A stretch of DNA of 43,656 bases from Ochromonas danica (Eukaryota > Sar > Chrysophyceae > Chromulinales > Chromulinaceae), in the NCBI GenBank assembly GCA_015146655.1, contig VKHL01000204.1, forward strand, positions 1 to 43,656. The letters are read 5' to 3'. The notes beneath the pieces are model-generated. The model did no database searches and had not been told where the DNA came from. It worked only from the letters and a program-made list of their open reading frames with translations. Both the position numbers and the translations under genes were made by a program. Positions 20,905 through 30,581 of the stretch are shown piece by piece (position 1 is the first letter of the stretch; each line of letters opens with the position of its first letter).

Positions 20905-23247
20905 ATGATTCTTTCTTCTTCTCTCCTCCTCCTCCTCCTCCTCCTCCTAGGAGAAGTGACAAGAGGAATAGCATTACTACGTGGCTATCCTCACCAGCAG
21001 CAGGAGGAGCAGGAGGTGGTGGAGGAGGAGGAGGAGGAGGGGCGGGGTAGGAGGAGAGAGCTAACCTTGAAGAACTATGACCGCCGCCGAGTGGTGCGCG
21101 TGGGTGACGAGGTCTACCTGCTGGACAAGGAGCAGTTCCTGCGAGGACCTCTCAACTTCTCGCTACCGTTCTTCGGCCACTGGTATGACGACGACGAGAT
21201 CATCGACCTCTCGCCCGCTAACCTCTCCTCCTACTACCGCGGGGAGAGGATCTTCCAGGAGCTAGTCTATCTACCTCATGCACTGCCTGCACTGCTGCCC
21301 GGCCAGTCCCTCGCTGTGCCCCCCAGCCCTCTAGACCGCTCCATCTGCCCTTGTGGGAAGCACTTCGCCTCCTCCTCCTCCTCCTCTGCTCCTCCTCCTC
21401 CTCCTGCTCCTCCTCATCACCTCCTCAACAAGAAGGCTGATGCTCCACCAACGAATGAGAGCGAAGATGACGAGGAGGTCAGGAAGAAGATCCTCCACGC
21501 TGCTACCTCTCCCCCGCTGTACACACTCTGTTTGATCAACACTACCGCTGGTCAGAGCCTCTACACCCATCTCCTTCGCTCTGAAGCCAATAACACCTCG
21601 AAGGGTAGACTGGGAGGTAATGGAGGAGGTGGTGGTGGAGGAGGAGGAGGAGGTGTGGTAGTGAGCAATCTTCGGCATCGCTATGAGCTGGTATCTACCA
21701 AGTACTTGGAGTGGCGTCGTCGACGAGACATTAGTGCCCAGCAGAGTGACTACCTCACGACTATTGGCTGTCATCTGGTGATGGAGGTTACCCCGAAGGG
21801 TGTGCCCGTGGAGAAGACCCTCTGCCCTGAGACTTGCCTACCCATCCCCTACACCGTCATCTCTCTGGACTCTCTGCAGTCCAACTGGTGGCATGGACAA
21901 GGTGGTGAGGACGAGGTAGTGCTCTGCAGTCTAACCTGGCGACAGCTGCGTGCACACTATTACACACATCGTGCTATGCTATCACTTAATCCATTGAGTC
22001 ATAAGAGCACGTTCTACTTGGAATACTTGCTCACTATGTTGATTGAGAGGAGAAGAGAAGAGTGTACAGAGGAGGAGAGATGGAGGAGTGACTGGCTGCA
22101 TGGAGGAGGAGGTGTGGTGGTGGTGGTGGTGGTGTGGTGGTGGTGGTGGTGGTGGTGGTGGTGGTGTGGAGGAGGAGGAGGAGGTAGCGAGGAGTCTGCT
22201 CTCACTCATCTCACCCCTCGACCAGTCCATGGCCTTATCATTTGGGTAGGCTCTAGATGGCGTTTCTCTGTACTAGAAGCACAGTTCTCTATCCTCTACG
22301 GCCAGCACAATGCCGATGCTAAGGCTATAGTGGCTGGCTGGGCAGCTACCGAGGAGGTGTACGGCTGTGAACACCTCAGTCGCTGCCAGCCTGCCATGTC
22401 AGACAACAGGTACCGCCTCTACATGCCCTCCTCCTCCATCCCCGCTACCTCCAAGGACAACCCTGGCTGGGCGTGTGCACAGCGTCGCCCTATGCGTGCA
22501 CTAGCTCATCTCCTGTGGCTGTACCAACCTAACTACATCTTCTTAGGAGATGACGACACTTTCATCTCTCGAACATTACTATTCAGTCCTAAGTTCAACC
22601 ATTACCTTGAAGAACATGTGATGGTAGAGAACATTCTGTTAGGAGATCTACATCTCTCTAATAGAGACGTTACTCGCTTTGGATTCAAATGGGGCGGGTC
22701 AGGGTACATCTTTGGCAAGGAAGTCATTCGTATGTTGAAAGAGAAGCATCTACGTGCTCCAAAGAGGTACTCGAGCTATTGGAGTGGTCCAATGAGGACG
22801 AAGACTTTGTCTGTGCTATACGAGGCCATGGCCTTGTCAGCGCTCAACTGCCCAGCCTGTCTAGACACTACCTCCTCCTCCTCCACCACCACCACCACCT
22901 CCTCCTCCTCTACTGACCTCTACCCCCTCGGTGTGACAGTGGGCATTGCTAACAGTCGCATGATCGATGTGTGTGTGCGGCTGATGGCAGGTGAAGATAC
23001 CTGCTACCACTCTGACCACGCACTCACACGCTGCTTCGTTCACGGGCTACACACCTCCCTCGTGCACATCTCCAACAAGCTCACTACCGTGGGAGACGAG
23101 GGCATGATCCTTGGGCTGAACTTCTTCGCCACTATCTGTGATCCATTCGTTCATCTGGCATGTCATCGCTACTATGCTAACGTCTCTAATCCAGAGCAAC
23201 CTGTGCTCATCCCACCTGACCATGAGCACCACTACCATCACCATTAG
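20905..23247 (+). CDS. GT31/Fringe-like glycosyltransferase, secretory pathway
   Basis: A single-exon frame gives 780 residues. It starts MILSSSLLLLLLLLLGEVTR, a signal peptide or signal anchor whose core is a (CTC)n microsatellite. A luminal region with N-glycosylation sequons follows. The C-terminal third matches Fringe-type beta-glycosyltransferases: LAHLLWLYQPNYIFLGDDDT with the metal-binding Asp triplet at about residues 549-551, FGFKWGGSGYIFGKEV (about 590-605) as the family's GGAG-like loop, and an acidic CYHSDHALTRC segment. It probably transfers a sugar to glycoproteins in the Golgi; donor and acceptor cannot be inferred. The insert at residues 404-422 is odd: seven Val and then eleven Trp from a (GTG)n/(TGG)n tract. 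It ends EHHYHHH. Nothing else interrupts the frame. Confidence 0.85.
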   Translation: MILSSSLLLLLLLLLGEVTRGIALLRGYPHQQQEEQEVVEEEEEEGRGRRRELTLKNYDRRRVVRVGDEVYLLDKEQFLRGPLNFSLPFFGHWYDDDEIIDLSPANLSSYYRGERIFQELVYLPHALPALLPGQSLAVPPSPLDRSICPCGKHFASSSSSSAPPPPPAPPHHLLNKKADAPPTNESEDDEEVRKKILHAATSPPLYTLCLINTTAGQSLYTHLLRSEANNTSKGRLGGNGGGGGGGGGGGVVVSNLRHRYELVSTKYLEWRRRRDISAQQSDYLTTIGCHLVMEVTPKGVPVEKTLCPETCLPIPYTVISLDSLQSNWWHGQGGEDEVVLCSLTWRQLRAHYYTHRAMLSLNPLSHKSTFYLEYLLTMLIERRREECTEEERWRSDWLHGGGGVVVVVVVWWWWWWWWWWCGGGGGGSEESALTHLTPRPVHGLIIWVGSRWRFSVLEAQFSILYGQHNADAKAIVAGWAATEEVYGCEHLSRCQPAMSDNRYRLYMPSSSIPATSKDNPGWACAQRRPMRALAHLLWLYQPNYIFLGDDDTFISRTLLFSPKFNHYLEEHVMVENILLGDLHLSNRDVTRFGFKWGGSGYIFGKEVIRMLKEKHLRAPKRYSSYWSGPMRTKTLSVLYEAMALSALNCPACLDTTSSSSTTTTTSSSSTDLYPLGVTVGIANSRMIDVCVRLMAGEDTCYHSDHALTRCFVHGLHTSLVHISNKLTTVGDEGMILGLNFFATICDPFVHLACHRYYANVSNPEQPVLIPPDHEHHYHHH
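22112..22187 (+). repeat. (GTG)n/(TGG)n and (GGA)n microsatellite inside the glycosyltransferase gene
   Basis: Seven GTG codons slip by phase into eleven TGG codons (W411-W421 at 22135-22167), then GGA repeats follow. The tract opens with GT and closes with GTAG, so it might be removed as an unusual G-rich intron. The simplest 76-nt excision (22112-22187) would shift the frame, so I keep it as coding sequence. Confidence 0.75.
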
Positions 23248-23917
23248 CACACCAGAGAGACCTTCTCTACCTCGACCGCTACCTCTACCTCTACCTAGTC
23301 GCTATAGAGGTGGAGGGGTAGTGAAGGTAGTTTTGTTATTCATTATTATTGTTTTCTTTAAATCGTGTGCACAAGTAGTAGTTTATGCGAGGACTAATAA
23401 GCATGATATCTACTAGGCGAGGCGAAGATAGTTTTGTAGATAGCTGATATGGAAGATAGTTATATAATGCAAATGATATAATATATGATAATATGATATA
23501 CTATGATATGATGTACTGTATAATACTACTAGTAGTATATGATATGATATACTGTATAATACTACTAGTAGTAGTATATGATATGATATGATATGATATG
23601 ATATACTGAATGGTATAATATGGTGTAGTACGTAAATGCAGAGGCGATAGGATAGTATCACTGTCTTTCGTGTTGCCTTGTAATCGGCGGAGTTTGTCGT
23701 TTGACACATGTGAGATAATAAGATGATACCACTGTCATTGTCATTGTCATTGTCGTGGTAGTTATAGTTTAGTAGATTGTAAGAACTAATAAGTAATTCC
23801 TTTGTTCTGATATTAGACTATTGCACAATACACTAGGGTCTAGACAGCCAGACTTCCAGAATCTGGACCTTGCAGCATCACATCATACTGTATCACATTG
23901 TCAACAAACAATCCGAC
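23248..23917. other. Intergenic, AT-rich palindromic repeats and CATTGT hexamers
   Basis: Between about 23475 and 23610 a block of roughly 50 bp, containing GATATACTGTATAATACTAC and the palindrome CTACTAGTAG, occurs twice and is followed by (GATAT)n. A CATTGT hexamer array lies at 23731-23755, about 160 bp before the next start codon. The open frames in the ATATC repeats are artefacts. Confidence 0.7.
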
Positions 23918-25113
23918 ATGGGAGGCGCGCTGAACTCCTTGGTCTTCCAGCCACCACCTGTCACCTACACACATGGCCAAAACAATCGCTCCATCTTTTG
24001 GCTGACCACTGTAGAGGGAAGACAGCTGCCAGCCTTGTTTCTAGACCAGAAGGCTCGTGTCACCTTGCTGTTCTCCCATGGCAATGCAGAGGACTTGGGC
24101 ATGATCTATGACTGGCTTGTCGTCCTCTCCCTTGAGTTGCGTGTCAATGTCCTGGCCTATGACTATGAGGGCTATGGTCGGGCGGGTGGGTCGCCCTGTG
24201 AGAGAGGCTGCTTTGCCGCCATCGATGCTGCCTATGCCTTCCTGGTGGACGGCCTCTCTGTCCCTCCCTCCAACATAGTCCTCTATGGTCGATCCCTCGG
24301 AACGGGACCTTCTCTTTATCTAGCTGCACGACTGGCCAAGCTTGGCGAGCGTCTTGGCGGACTCATTCTCCAGGTATCCCTCCTCCTCCTCCTCCTGCTC
24401 CTCCTCCTCATGTGTACACGATGTTGACTCTTCTGCGATAGAGTGCACTTCTCTCAGCTTTACGTGTTGCTTTTCCTCTCCGTTACACATTGCCTGGTGA
24501 CCTTTTCGTCAATATCGACCGTGCACCTGAAGTGCGCTGCCCTACTTTAGTAGTGCACGGCACTCGTGATGAAGTCATCCCCTTCACTCACGGCCAAGAA
24601 ATATTCCTCACATTGCCTATAGCCCATCGTGCACGACCATTTTGGATCGATGGAGGTGGGCACAATAACCTCGAGACTTTCTTCCGGTTGGTAGTTACCT
24701 ACTATAGCTAGCTACTGTATCTTTACTACCTCTCGGCTCTCATCCTTCTTGATCACTTTGTATTAGGTCAAACAGCATCTTCCTCGAGCCATTAAGGTCT
24801 TTCCTTCTCGCCAATGTGACTGCATATCACATCGCCTTCTTTGCCTGGCAGCAGCAGGAGGTAAAGACCATTCTACTACATTGTCGTAGACTATTAGTAT
24901 CTGACCAACTTGGTTTAACGACGATCTTGCTTTGTTTTAAAGATGCAGCAACGACCCCGAAGTAAAGAGTTTTCTCCTTCTCGATCGCGGCATCACAGAC
25001 GAAGAGGTGATTCGGGTGAGCATGGCCGTGAGGATCAGTCTTTGTCTCACAATGGTGGCCGCTCCACCACTAATCATCGATTGGTTGATCATCTCTCGTC
25101 ACCTTGTTCATGA
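23918..25113 (+). CDS. ABHD17-like alpha/beta hydrolase (depalmitoylase family)
   Basis: ABHD17 proteins are serine hydrolases that remove palmitate from membrane proteins. Exons 23918-24373, 24442-24686, 24767-24860 and 24943-25113 join in phase to 321 residues, close to the human length of about 310. Family marks are VTLLFSHGNAEDLGMIYDWL, NVLAYDYEGYGRAGGSP, the nucleophile elbow LYGRSLGTGPSLYLAARL, the Asp in HGTRDEVIPFTHG and the His in GGGHNNLE. The start MGGALNSLVFQ lacks the Cys cluster that anchors animal ABHD17, but Gly2 is a possible N-myristoylation site. The last exon adds a basic, Ser/Arg-rich tail (SKEFSPSRSRHHRRRGDSGE). If intron 3 is retained, the protein ends soon after in KDAATTPK. 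Intron 1 carries a sense CTCCTCC tract. Confidence 0.9.
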
Positions 25114-25286
25114 CATCCATCCCTTCTTCTTCATCATCATCCAACCTGTCCAAACAATGGTATTGGAGACAAGCACCTGTTTCAATGAGATATGCCCACC
25201 CCAACTTGTTTTTTTAATTTTTAATCAGCGGTGAACTGCCTAAATTACGCTATTAAGACCAGGTAAAGGAAATGTTTGGTAGGGGT

Positions 25287-26476
25287 TCAGTGGAAGAGCG
25301 AGTCGTCTTCTCGGTCTCCAGGGAAGATACAGTTGCCAGGCAGAGCCCAGAAATGCAACCAATCTTGCTTCGTGCTTCCCTTTGGAGCTTCTTCAGAGGC
25401 TATGTCTATGGAGCGATTGATGGACTCCTTCCAGTGTAAAGCCTGAACGATTGCCTCAGCGGCATCTTCGCGAGTCAGTCGACGCAGACCGGATCGAATC
25501 AAATTGTCATCTACATCCCAGACAACCTCTGTTGGAGAATTACCAAACTCACTGCTATCCACTAGATGACCAGCATGAAGAATAGTGAAGAAAGATCTCT
25601 TCATGAGATAGCGTTCGACAGCACGCTTCCATTTGATTAGATTGCCCTGCTTGATATCATCTGAGGCTGCTCGTCCGATCTGTGCCATTCATTCATTCAT
25701 TCATTCATTCACAATGACAAGTGAGAGATATATAGAGTGAGTGAACAAGATTGAGTGACAGAGAGAAATGCAATTGCAACAAGTCATTCAATATCTTTCA
25801 GTGGAATGACTGAAGATTTCAATAGCTTCCATCGATTTTCAGTATTTACTGTACCTCGTTCAACTTGCTGCCACGATAGCCTCCCATGAAAGACAACAAG
25901 ACGATCTGCTCCACCCCCACTTTCACTGATGCATCAATGAGGTTCTTTCCTCCCAGGTAGTCTACTTCATAAGGTCCATAGCCGGTGGGATAAGTCAATT
26001 CCGAGGGACGAGGAGGACGACTTTGTCCAACAAGCCAGCGCACTGAGTTTTTGATTGTATAGGAGAGCTTTCTCTTAGGAATGGCTGTAGAACAGATGAC
26101 AACTTTCTTGCATCCACTAAGAGCCTGAGAGACGGAGTCTTTTTGGGTGATATCACAGAGTCGAACTTGTTCTTCCTGCACTCCTCCCAGCTGCCGCAGA
26201 ATCTTCGCTTCCTTCTCATCCTTGACAATTCCCACAGGTAAGAAATGCTTCCTCTTTAACAGCTGCAGACAGAATGGAAATAGTTACAACATAGAAGGAT
26301 ACGAGGGCGACAAATAAAACGAGCCACACCTTCTTGAAGACCTGCAGGCCCACACTCGATCCCGCGCCTGAGATAGCCACTCTAATGGGAGGGCTCTTGC
26401 CAGAGAAGCCTTCTATAGTGAGCAAGTAGCAACACAGAAGCTGCAATAATACGACAACGCTGAGATACCTCTTCAT
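25287..26476 (-). CDS. NmrA-like NAD(P)-binding SDR protein, probably plastid-targeted
   Basis: Three exons (26476-26330, 26262-25855, 25679-25287) join in phase 0 to 315 residues. After MKRYLSVVVLLQLLCCYLLT, a signal peptide, comes IEGFSGKSPPIR; a Phe right after the likely cleavage site recalls the ASAFAP motif of plastid presequences in diatoms and relatives. The Rossmann fold opens with VAISGAGSSVGLQVFKKLLK (G37-G43). QVRLCDITQKDSVSQALSGC and KKVVICSTAI follow, then YLGGKNLIDASVKVGVEQIV, LIKWKRAVERYLMK and LTREDAAEAIVQALHWKE. This order fits atypical SDRs such as Arabidopsis At5g02240 and its chloroplast relatives. The substrate is unknown. An upstream in-frame ATG at 26503 would add MSEGKGRLK; I prefer 26476 because it leaves a clean signal peptide. 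Confidence 0.85.
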
Positions 26477-26503
26477 CTTCAGTCTACCTTTCCCCTCACT
26501 CAC

Positions 26504-27002
26504 CCATCAACTTGCACAAAGCCAGAGTTTGAGGATTTGGAGATTTGCCGTGAAGTCTATGCTCATGACGAAGTCCAAGTGTAAATTTAGTGCCAGGTCC
26601 GGTGTTAGGAAATTCCTAGAGTTACCGTAGCGGCACACAATTGAGTAGAAATCACCATCAAAGCAACAACAACAACAACCCAAAGCCAACAACATCACCA
26701 CAGAGCTTAATTACCTCTTGAGGAAGATCTTGCCTTTGATGGCATTGAGACTATTTAAGAGATAAGTAACATCTTCACCCAATCTCCAAGAGCCTTTCAC
26801 TTCATCACCCACTAACCATATACTGTAGATAATCCATTCTCATCAAAACATGCCTCCACAATTAAGCTTACAGAGACTACAAGAAAGCTAACTAACATAA
26901 GAAAACAAACACGGCATCATCATCATCATTAACAGCAACCTGCCCTACAAAACATGAAATGGAAGAAATTCTCCCTTCTTATGGGTGATTAAATACGATG
27001 GC
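26504..27002. other. Intergenic, nothing recognised
   Basis: This is about 500 bp between two genes on the same strand. It contains CAA repeats (26661-26679) and ATC/CAT repeats (26914-26928). It should hold the promoter of the SDR gene and the 3' end of the 968-residue gene. No element can be named. Confidence 0.6.
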
Positions 27003-30000
27003 TTAGACTAAGTAGCGCCGTTGTTCTTCCTCCTGTGCCACGGTTTGGACAGCTGAAAGAGCATTCAAGAAGCGTGTCAAACGAGCATCACGTTGCCAAG
27101 CTTTGAATCTGATCTCTTCAGCAAAGGGGAAGGTCAGACCAAGAGTAGTCTCCACATGCAACACATAACGAGCCTGGAAGGACCGCGTGTGAATGTTGCA
27201 GCATAACACACTCTGTGCCAATGGCTTTGCGCCACTATTGATAGTGACCAGTTTCTGACCTCGCACAGCACGAAGAGGCACCCAAACTAGCACAAAAGGA
27301 TCCAGGAGGTAGTCATACTTAGCTCGTGCTCCACAGCAATTGGTGCGCAAGAAGGCAGCAAACGTTCTGCGCAAGACAGACTGGCCCACATCAGTCTTCT
27401 TAGCAAGAGCTTCCTCGCCAGATCCCGGGTATGATAAGTAAAATAGAGTATGATTAGTCATCACCGCAGAAGAGGTACTTTCTTCAGGATAACGTCCACA
27501 GGTGAGGCAACGCACGAGATGTGCAGCACCACAATTGTACCATCGACTACCCTTCATCTGATTGGGTGTCTCATGGAAGAAGGTACAACAGCAGCAGAGA
27601 CCTTGTGGCGGGTAGGCGAAGGGTCGGTAGACAGTGCCAGAGTTGTGCACATGTAGCAATCCCTCACGAGGTAGCAAAGGCAATACAAGTGTCTCCACCT
27701 TGTTGAAGGAAGATCTTGAAGACTCAATCTCCTCCACGCCGTTATTGTGAACACTTTCTCCTATTTCTTCGGTTCCTCCAGCAGTGGCAGTGACACTACG
27801 GAGGTGGTGCAGGTCAGGGTAGAACTGATTCTCTAGATCCGACGGCTGTGTACAAAGTGATCCATTGGGTAGAGCCAACGGGCGGATACGTGAGGTTACG
27901 AGATGCATACGTTGAGCGAAGACGAGGTGGGTACTTGGCAAACGGAGCTGCAGCACTCCGTTGGCAGTGAGGAGAGTGGATAGCACCTGTCTACCACCAT
28001 CAATCACTTGGATACTGCCTGAATAAACCTCCTTGGGGTAGAAAGAGTGGATGAAAAGATCCATTTTGCCCAGTTCGGTAGGTACTTTTCCCTTGAGCTG
28101 GGTCAGCACAATCTCCACCACACGATGAGAAGTCAAGACAATAGCACTGGTATTGAAGACACGCTTCTGGAATAAAGGGAAGCGGAATAATCCACCAACT
28201 GAGAAGACATAGTAGACAAGAAGATCATAGAATGACCATTTATATCTCATCCCTACAGCAGCAATGACTTCTTCTTCCTTGTGAAGGTTAAGATAGCGTA
28301 GAGGGACATTAACAAACCCATCTGCTTCACACAGTGTGAAATTGCTCAAGTCGTTATGTAATTCTTTAACTCCCGGTAAGACATTGGCACTGTCCTCCCC
28401 ACCCCCTACACCAAACTTCTCCAAGAAATCTTCAGAGCGAAGATCCTTGGAAGAAAGAAAGGTAGGAGGGAAGCAGTTTGATGAGACAGAAGAGGTGGGA
28501 CGAATGGACTGGGCACCGGCGCCAACTGCATTGGAAGATGATGATTGGTGGCCAATGTACCCCACGAGATCCTTGCGATGAGTGTTAAGATCAATCCCAT
28601 TGGGAAGCACTGATCCACCTGGTCTAAGATGAGTGACGATAGAGCAGATTTGACTGTGTAACTTGAGAAGGTCTTCGAAGGCTTCCAACCCACACTCTCC
28701 ATCATAAATATGGTCCCGTGGATGAGTGAGGAGCAGGATAGATACACCACCACCCTCACTAAACGCGCTGTTGCCACGCAAGACTTTGGCAGGACCACCT
28801 GCAACGCGTCGCAGGAAGACATCGATGAAAAGGCGATTGGTCTCTCGCAAATAAGCCGCCCAGTCACGAATACGACTATAGCGTGACGTGTCTTCCACTT
28901 CTCGACGATCAAAAGCATTGAAAGTGAGACAAACACCCGCGAGATAGTCATGTGCACAGAGATGTAAGCAGTGATATTGATCGCTATAGCGGATAGTGAC
29001 TTGAGCTAGATCCTCCAGTTGATAGATCTCCACTATCGCCTGCACGTTATGATGAGTTTGTTGGTCTATGAAATGATTCTGTTGCTTCACAGACTGCTTC
29101 CAGTGTAGACAACGTCCACGTGATGTTATCATCAGCTTAGCACGGTGGAAGTAATGGCCATCACGACAACTATCGCAAGAACAGAAGAGATGGCGGCATA
29201 CTCTTTGAAGAATGTCGGCATGAGCCAAGGGTTAGTCACTCAAGGGAATAATGGAAGAGTGACTGACTCACCTGAAGAGGTAGAGAAAGGCCTTGATCAC
29301 CTGATAGAAGCCTAGAGTGAAGATGGTGAGGTAGATCTCTAGGCGAGGGGAGAGGGAGGACGTGGGCTCGGGGTAGAAGGTGTCGAACTGTCCTACTACT
29401 TCTTCGCCTTGTAACAGATGACGAGCGAGCAGGTCGGAGGGAATGTCAGAGTTCAGTCGCACGATGTTGTTGATACCCCCCAGAGAGGGCATGTTCTCCT
29501 TCGTCTTGGGTAGCACAGCAGGGGTCAAGGTAGAGTTCGGGGCGGGAGAAGGAGGAGGGATAGATCGATGTGAGCTCGTCGAGGTGGACGCATGCAAAGC
29601 ATTGACTGTGTCAGCCTTCTCCTCCTCCTCCTCCTCCTCCCCACCCTGCTGCTGCAGTTGCTCCTCTTCTTCTTCTTCCTCTTCCTCAGCGAAAGGATTG
29701 GATGAGGCAGAGGGAGGAAGTGGCGGGGGAGAAGGGTGATGAGAGCGGGATGGTGTCAGTTGCACACCTAATCAATCAGTGGAGGAGGGAGATTCATTAG
29801 CAGGGGAGGGGAGGGTAGGAGAGGGAGGGGGTGGGGGGGAGGTACCATCAGAGGCATCGTGAGTCTGGGGAGAAGCTGAGGTATGGTGAGAAAGAGGAAC
29901 ACCTCGAGGTCTACTAGGAGGAGGAGTGGAGGGGGCAGTGACATGTCTGCTGGGTGGAGGAGGAGGAGGCACAGCCAGAGGAGGAGATACAGACCTCTCA

Positions 30001-30124
30001 CTCAGCACCTCTTCCTGACCACCTTCCTCTATTTCAACATCCTATTAACAACAACAAGCTTTTAAAGTCATTCTCAAGTGAGAAGAATGATGAATGAAGC
30101 ACTTCCAACCTCGTGCTCGTCCAT
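27003..30124 (-). CDS. Unknown 968-residue protein with two hydrophobic segments (four exons)
   Basis: Exons 30124-30110 (MDEHE only), 30041-29846, 29767-29272 and 29202-27003 join in phase by GT..AG sites. Residues 1-200 are low complexity: Pro/Ser-rich, then Glu and Gln runs. A conserved-looking core starts with IPSDLLARHLLQGEEVVGQF, a hydrophobic stretch LEIYLTIFTLGFYQVIKAFL (about residues 213-232) and a Cys/His patch (CRHLFCSCDSCRDGHYFH). A second hydrophobic segment, FYDLLVYYVFSVGGLFRFPL, lies near residue 575. AKLMITSRGRCLHWKQ and AIVLTSHRVVEIVL faintly recall bacterial-type PH strands (LxLTxxR), but I would not assign a domain. A CCCCTFF and CGAAHLVRCLTCG Cys region near residue 800 might bind metal. 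The short 15-nt first exon is the weakest part of the model. Confidence 0.75.
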
Positions 30125-30581
30125 TGCCCAAAGAAGATCTAGAGATCGCTTTGTTTGTTCTGCTGCTGTGGTGCAGAGGATGGATCCGGGATCCACAAAC
30201 ACCACATGAACGCGTTGTTGCTTGGGTGGTTGCGCTTGGGTTTGGACTGGACTGGACTGGGTTGGGCTGGGCTGGGCTGGGCTGGGCTGGGCTAGGTTGA
30301 GCTAGGTTGAGCTCCGTTGAGCTGAGGGTGTGAAATTGCGAACGACCACCAATCATCGTCATTCATTCATTCATAGATACTGTACAGTCACATCTCTTTG
30401 ACCCACCAACCTGTTGGGAACAGTTGCTCAGTATCTTCCAGAAGGCTCTACTAGTCTTACTTCTTGGAACCTTATCTCGGTCATTAGACAATACCGAGGC
30501 AAGACTAGATCATCAGAGAATCATCCCTCCTGAGAACAACAACAACAACAACAACAACAACTATTAGTCTTATTCTAACAG
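30125..30581. promoter_or_regulatory. Divergent promoter region with (GGGCT)n and (CAA)n repeats
   Basis: The 457-bp spacer lies between start codons at 30124 (minus) and 30582 (plus). It holds about six GGGCT pentamers (30263-30293) flanked by related GGTTGAGCTA words, a GGATCCGGGATCC motif near 30182 and a (CAA)n run (30537-30561). Confidence 0.5.
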
